Assembly (NCBI GenBank): GCA_948497845.1
Contig: CAOOMX010000033.1
Location: 1 to 14,504, forward strand
Direction of reading: 5' to 3'
Length of the DNA stretch: 14,504 nt
DNA from: an uncultured Bacilli bacterium
Lineage (GTDB): Bacteria > Bacillota_I > Bacilli_A > RF39 > UBA660
Below are positions 14,100 to 14,504 of the stretch, piece by piece. The notes below the pieces were generated by a model. That model had not been told where the DNA came from and made no database searches. It saw only the letters and a program-made list of their open reading frames with translations. The translations under genes were made by a program, and so were the position numbers. How positions within the stretch are numbered: position 1 is the first letter of the stretch; every line of letters starts with the position of its first letter.

Positions 14100-14504
14100 A
14101 AGAGAAAACACTCAAAAACAATAAACTGTTATATAATTAAATTGTAACAAAAATATATACAGACCTTGATACGAACTCGAAGTTCAAAGGTTTTAAGGAG
14201 TTGTTTTCTCAATGAATATAATACCATTATTTCAATCACTTGTTAACCATTTATCTAAAATTTTAATAAATAATCAGTTTTTACACGAGATAGAACATAA
14301 TATTTCTGATTCAACTACTCAATTAAACCTCGATATCTTAAAACAAATATTAGAATATCTTGATTTAAAATATAAAAATTCTAAGGAAAGAAAAGATAAA
14401 TATTATGTTCAACAAACTAGAGAAAGAACTTTAATTACTTCTTTAGGCTTACTTACATTTAATAAAACTTATTATAAATCTAAAAAGAAAGTAAATGGTA
14501 AATA
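14100..14504 (+). mobile_element. Left part of an ISLre2-family insertion sequence
   Basis: The transposase gene at 14212 and its leader belong to an insertion sequence that runs off the window. The left boundary could not be fixed: the right terminal repeat is outside the window, so no inverted repeat pair or target duplication can be seen. The stretch from about 14041 to 14211 holds no other gene; it contains a -10-like TATAAT (14132-14137), a small dyad GAACTCGAAGTTC (14174-14186) and the ribosome site. The start coordinate given is approximate. Confidence 0.5.
14212..14504 (+). CDS. ISLre2-family (UPF0236) transposase, N-terminal part
   Basis: The first 97 residues are visible; the gene continues past the window edge. 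The family signature is a helical N-terminal domain followed by 'R-x-RTL-x-T-x-x-G-x-L-T-F-x-K/R-TYY', seen here as TRERTLITSLGLLTFNKTYY (about residues 71-90). This is the zinc-ribbon-like front end of UPF0236/ISLre2 transposases, which run to about 400-500 residues with a DDE-type catalytic region that would lie outside the window. The ATG is preceded by AAGGAG (14195-14200) with an 11-base spacer. It is oriented away from tkt. No frameshift or stop is seen in the visible part, so the element may be intact. Confidence 0.85.
   Translation, partial: MNIIPLFQSLVNHLSKILINNQFLHEIEHNISDSTTQLNLDILKQILEYLDLKYKNSKERKDKYYVQQTRERTLITSLGLLTFNKTYYKSKKKVNGK

Noticed and set aside
1..14504. Genetic code 4 (UGA as Trp)
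   Set aside because: nfo, ylbE and tkt end in TGA at natural lengths, and Trp is written TGG throughout; reading TGA as Trp would not repair the TraX gene either.
1..14504. tRNA, rRNA, CRISPR arrays, riboswitches, phage or defence modules
   Set aside because: No cloverleaf, regular repeat-spacer array, long structured leader, or recognisable phage or defence protein was seen on either strand.

Overview
The window is AT-rich DNA from a low-GC Firmicute (Bacillota, class Bacilli in the broad sense). The best guess is an Erysipelotrichia- or RF39-like gut lineage rather than a true Mycoplasma. Evidence: several gene groups match Bacillus synteny (endonuclease IV beside a DUF2624-like gene, ylbD-ylbE, and tkt-sirA-yneF); Shine-Dalgarno sites are mostly AGGTGA or GGAGG; UGA is used as a stop (nfo, ylbE, tkt) and Trp is UGG; a class B penicillin-binding protein implies a peptidoglycan wall. 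The exact taxon is inference.

Layout, left to right. 1-2017 (minus): a class B penicillin-binding protein with its terminator. 2072-2332 (plus): a small DUF2624-like protein, convergent with and overlapping nfo (2320-3204, minus). 3262-3765 (minus): a lone type IV prepilin-like gene with its own promoter and terminator. 3827-4428 (minus): the ylbD-ylbE pair. 4475-8916 (minus): the topoisomerase IV operon parE-parC. 8994-10106 (minus): an unrecognised acidic single-pass membrane protein. 10280-10976 (plus): a TraX-family membrane protein gene broken by one extra T in a run of eight. 11007-13706 (minus): tkt, a sirA-like replication inhibitor gene and yneF. 13809-14018 (minus): a small broken ORF with its own terminator. 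14212-end (plus): the start of an ISLre2-type (UPF0236) transposase, cut by the window edge.

Most of the region is ordinary housekeeping: cell-wall synthesis, base-excision repair, chromosome decatenation and the pentose phosphate pathway. The genes form short transcription units of one to three genes. Almost all have a recognisable -10 box ending only 17 to 24 bases before the start codon, so leaders are very short and the ribosome site lies close to the predicted 5' end. Hairpins are packed tightly and overlap genes. One terminator for the DUF2624-like gene lies inside the nfo coding sequence, one holds the pilin stop codon in its stem, and one carries the ylbD ribosome site in its 3' arm.

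I did not find a clearly new multi-gene system. The points most worth a second look are the homopolymer-frameshifted TraX gene, the ylbD hairpin, the sirA homologue retained beside tkt, the unknown acidic membrane protein upstream of parE-parC, the calcium-loop-like motif next to the PBP active site, and the broken ORF beside the insertion sequence.
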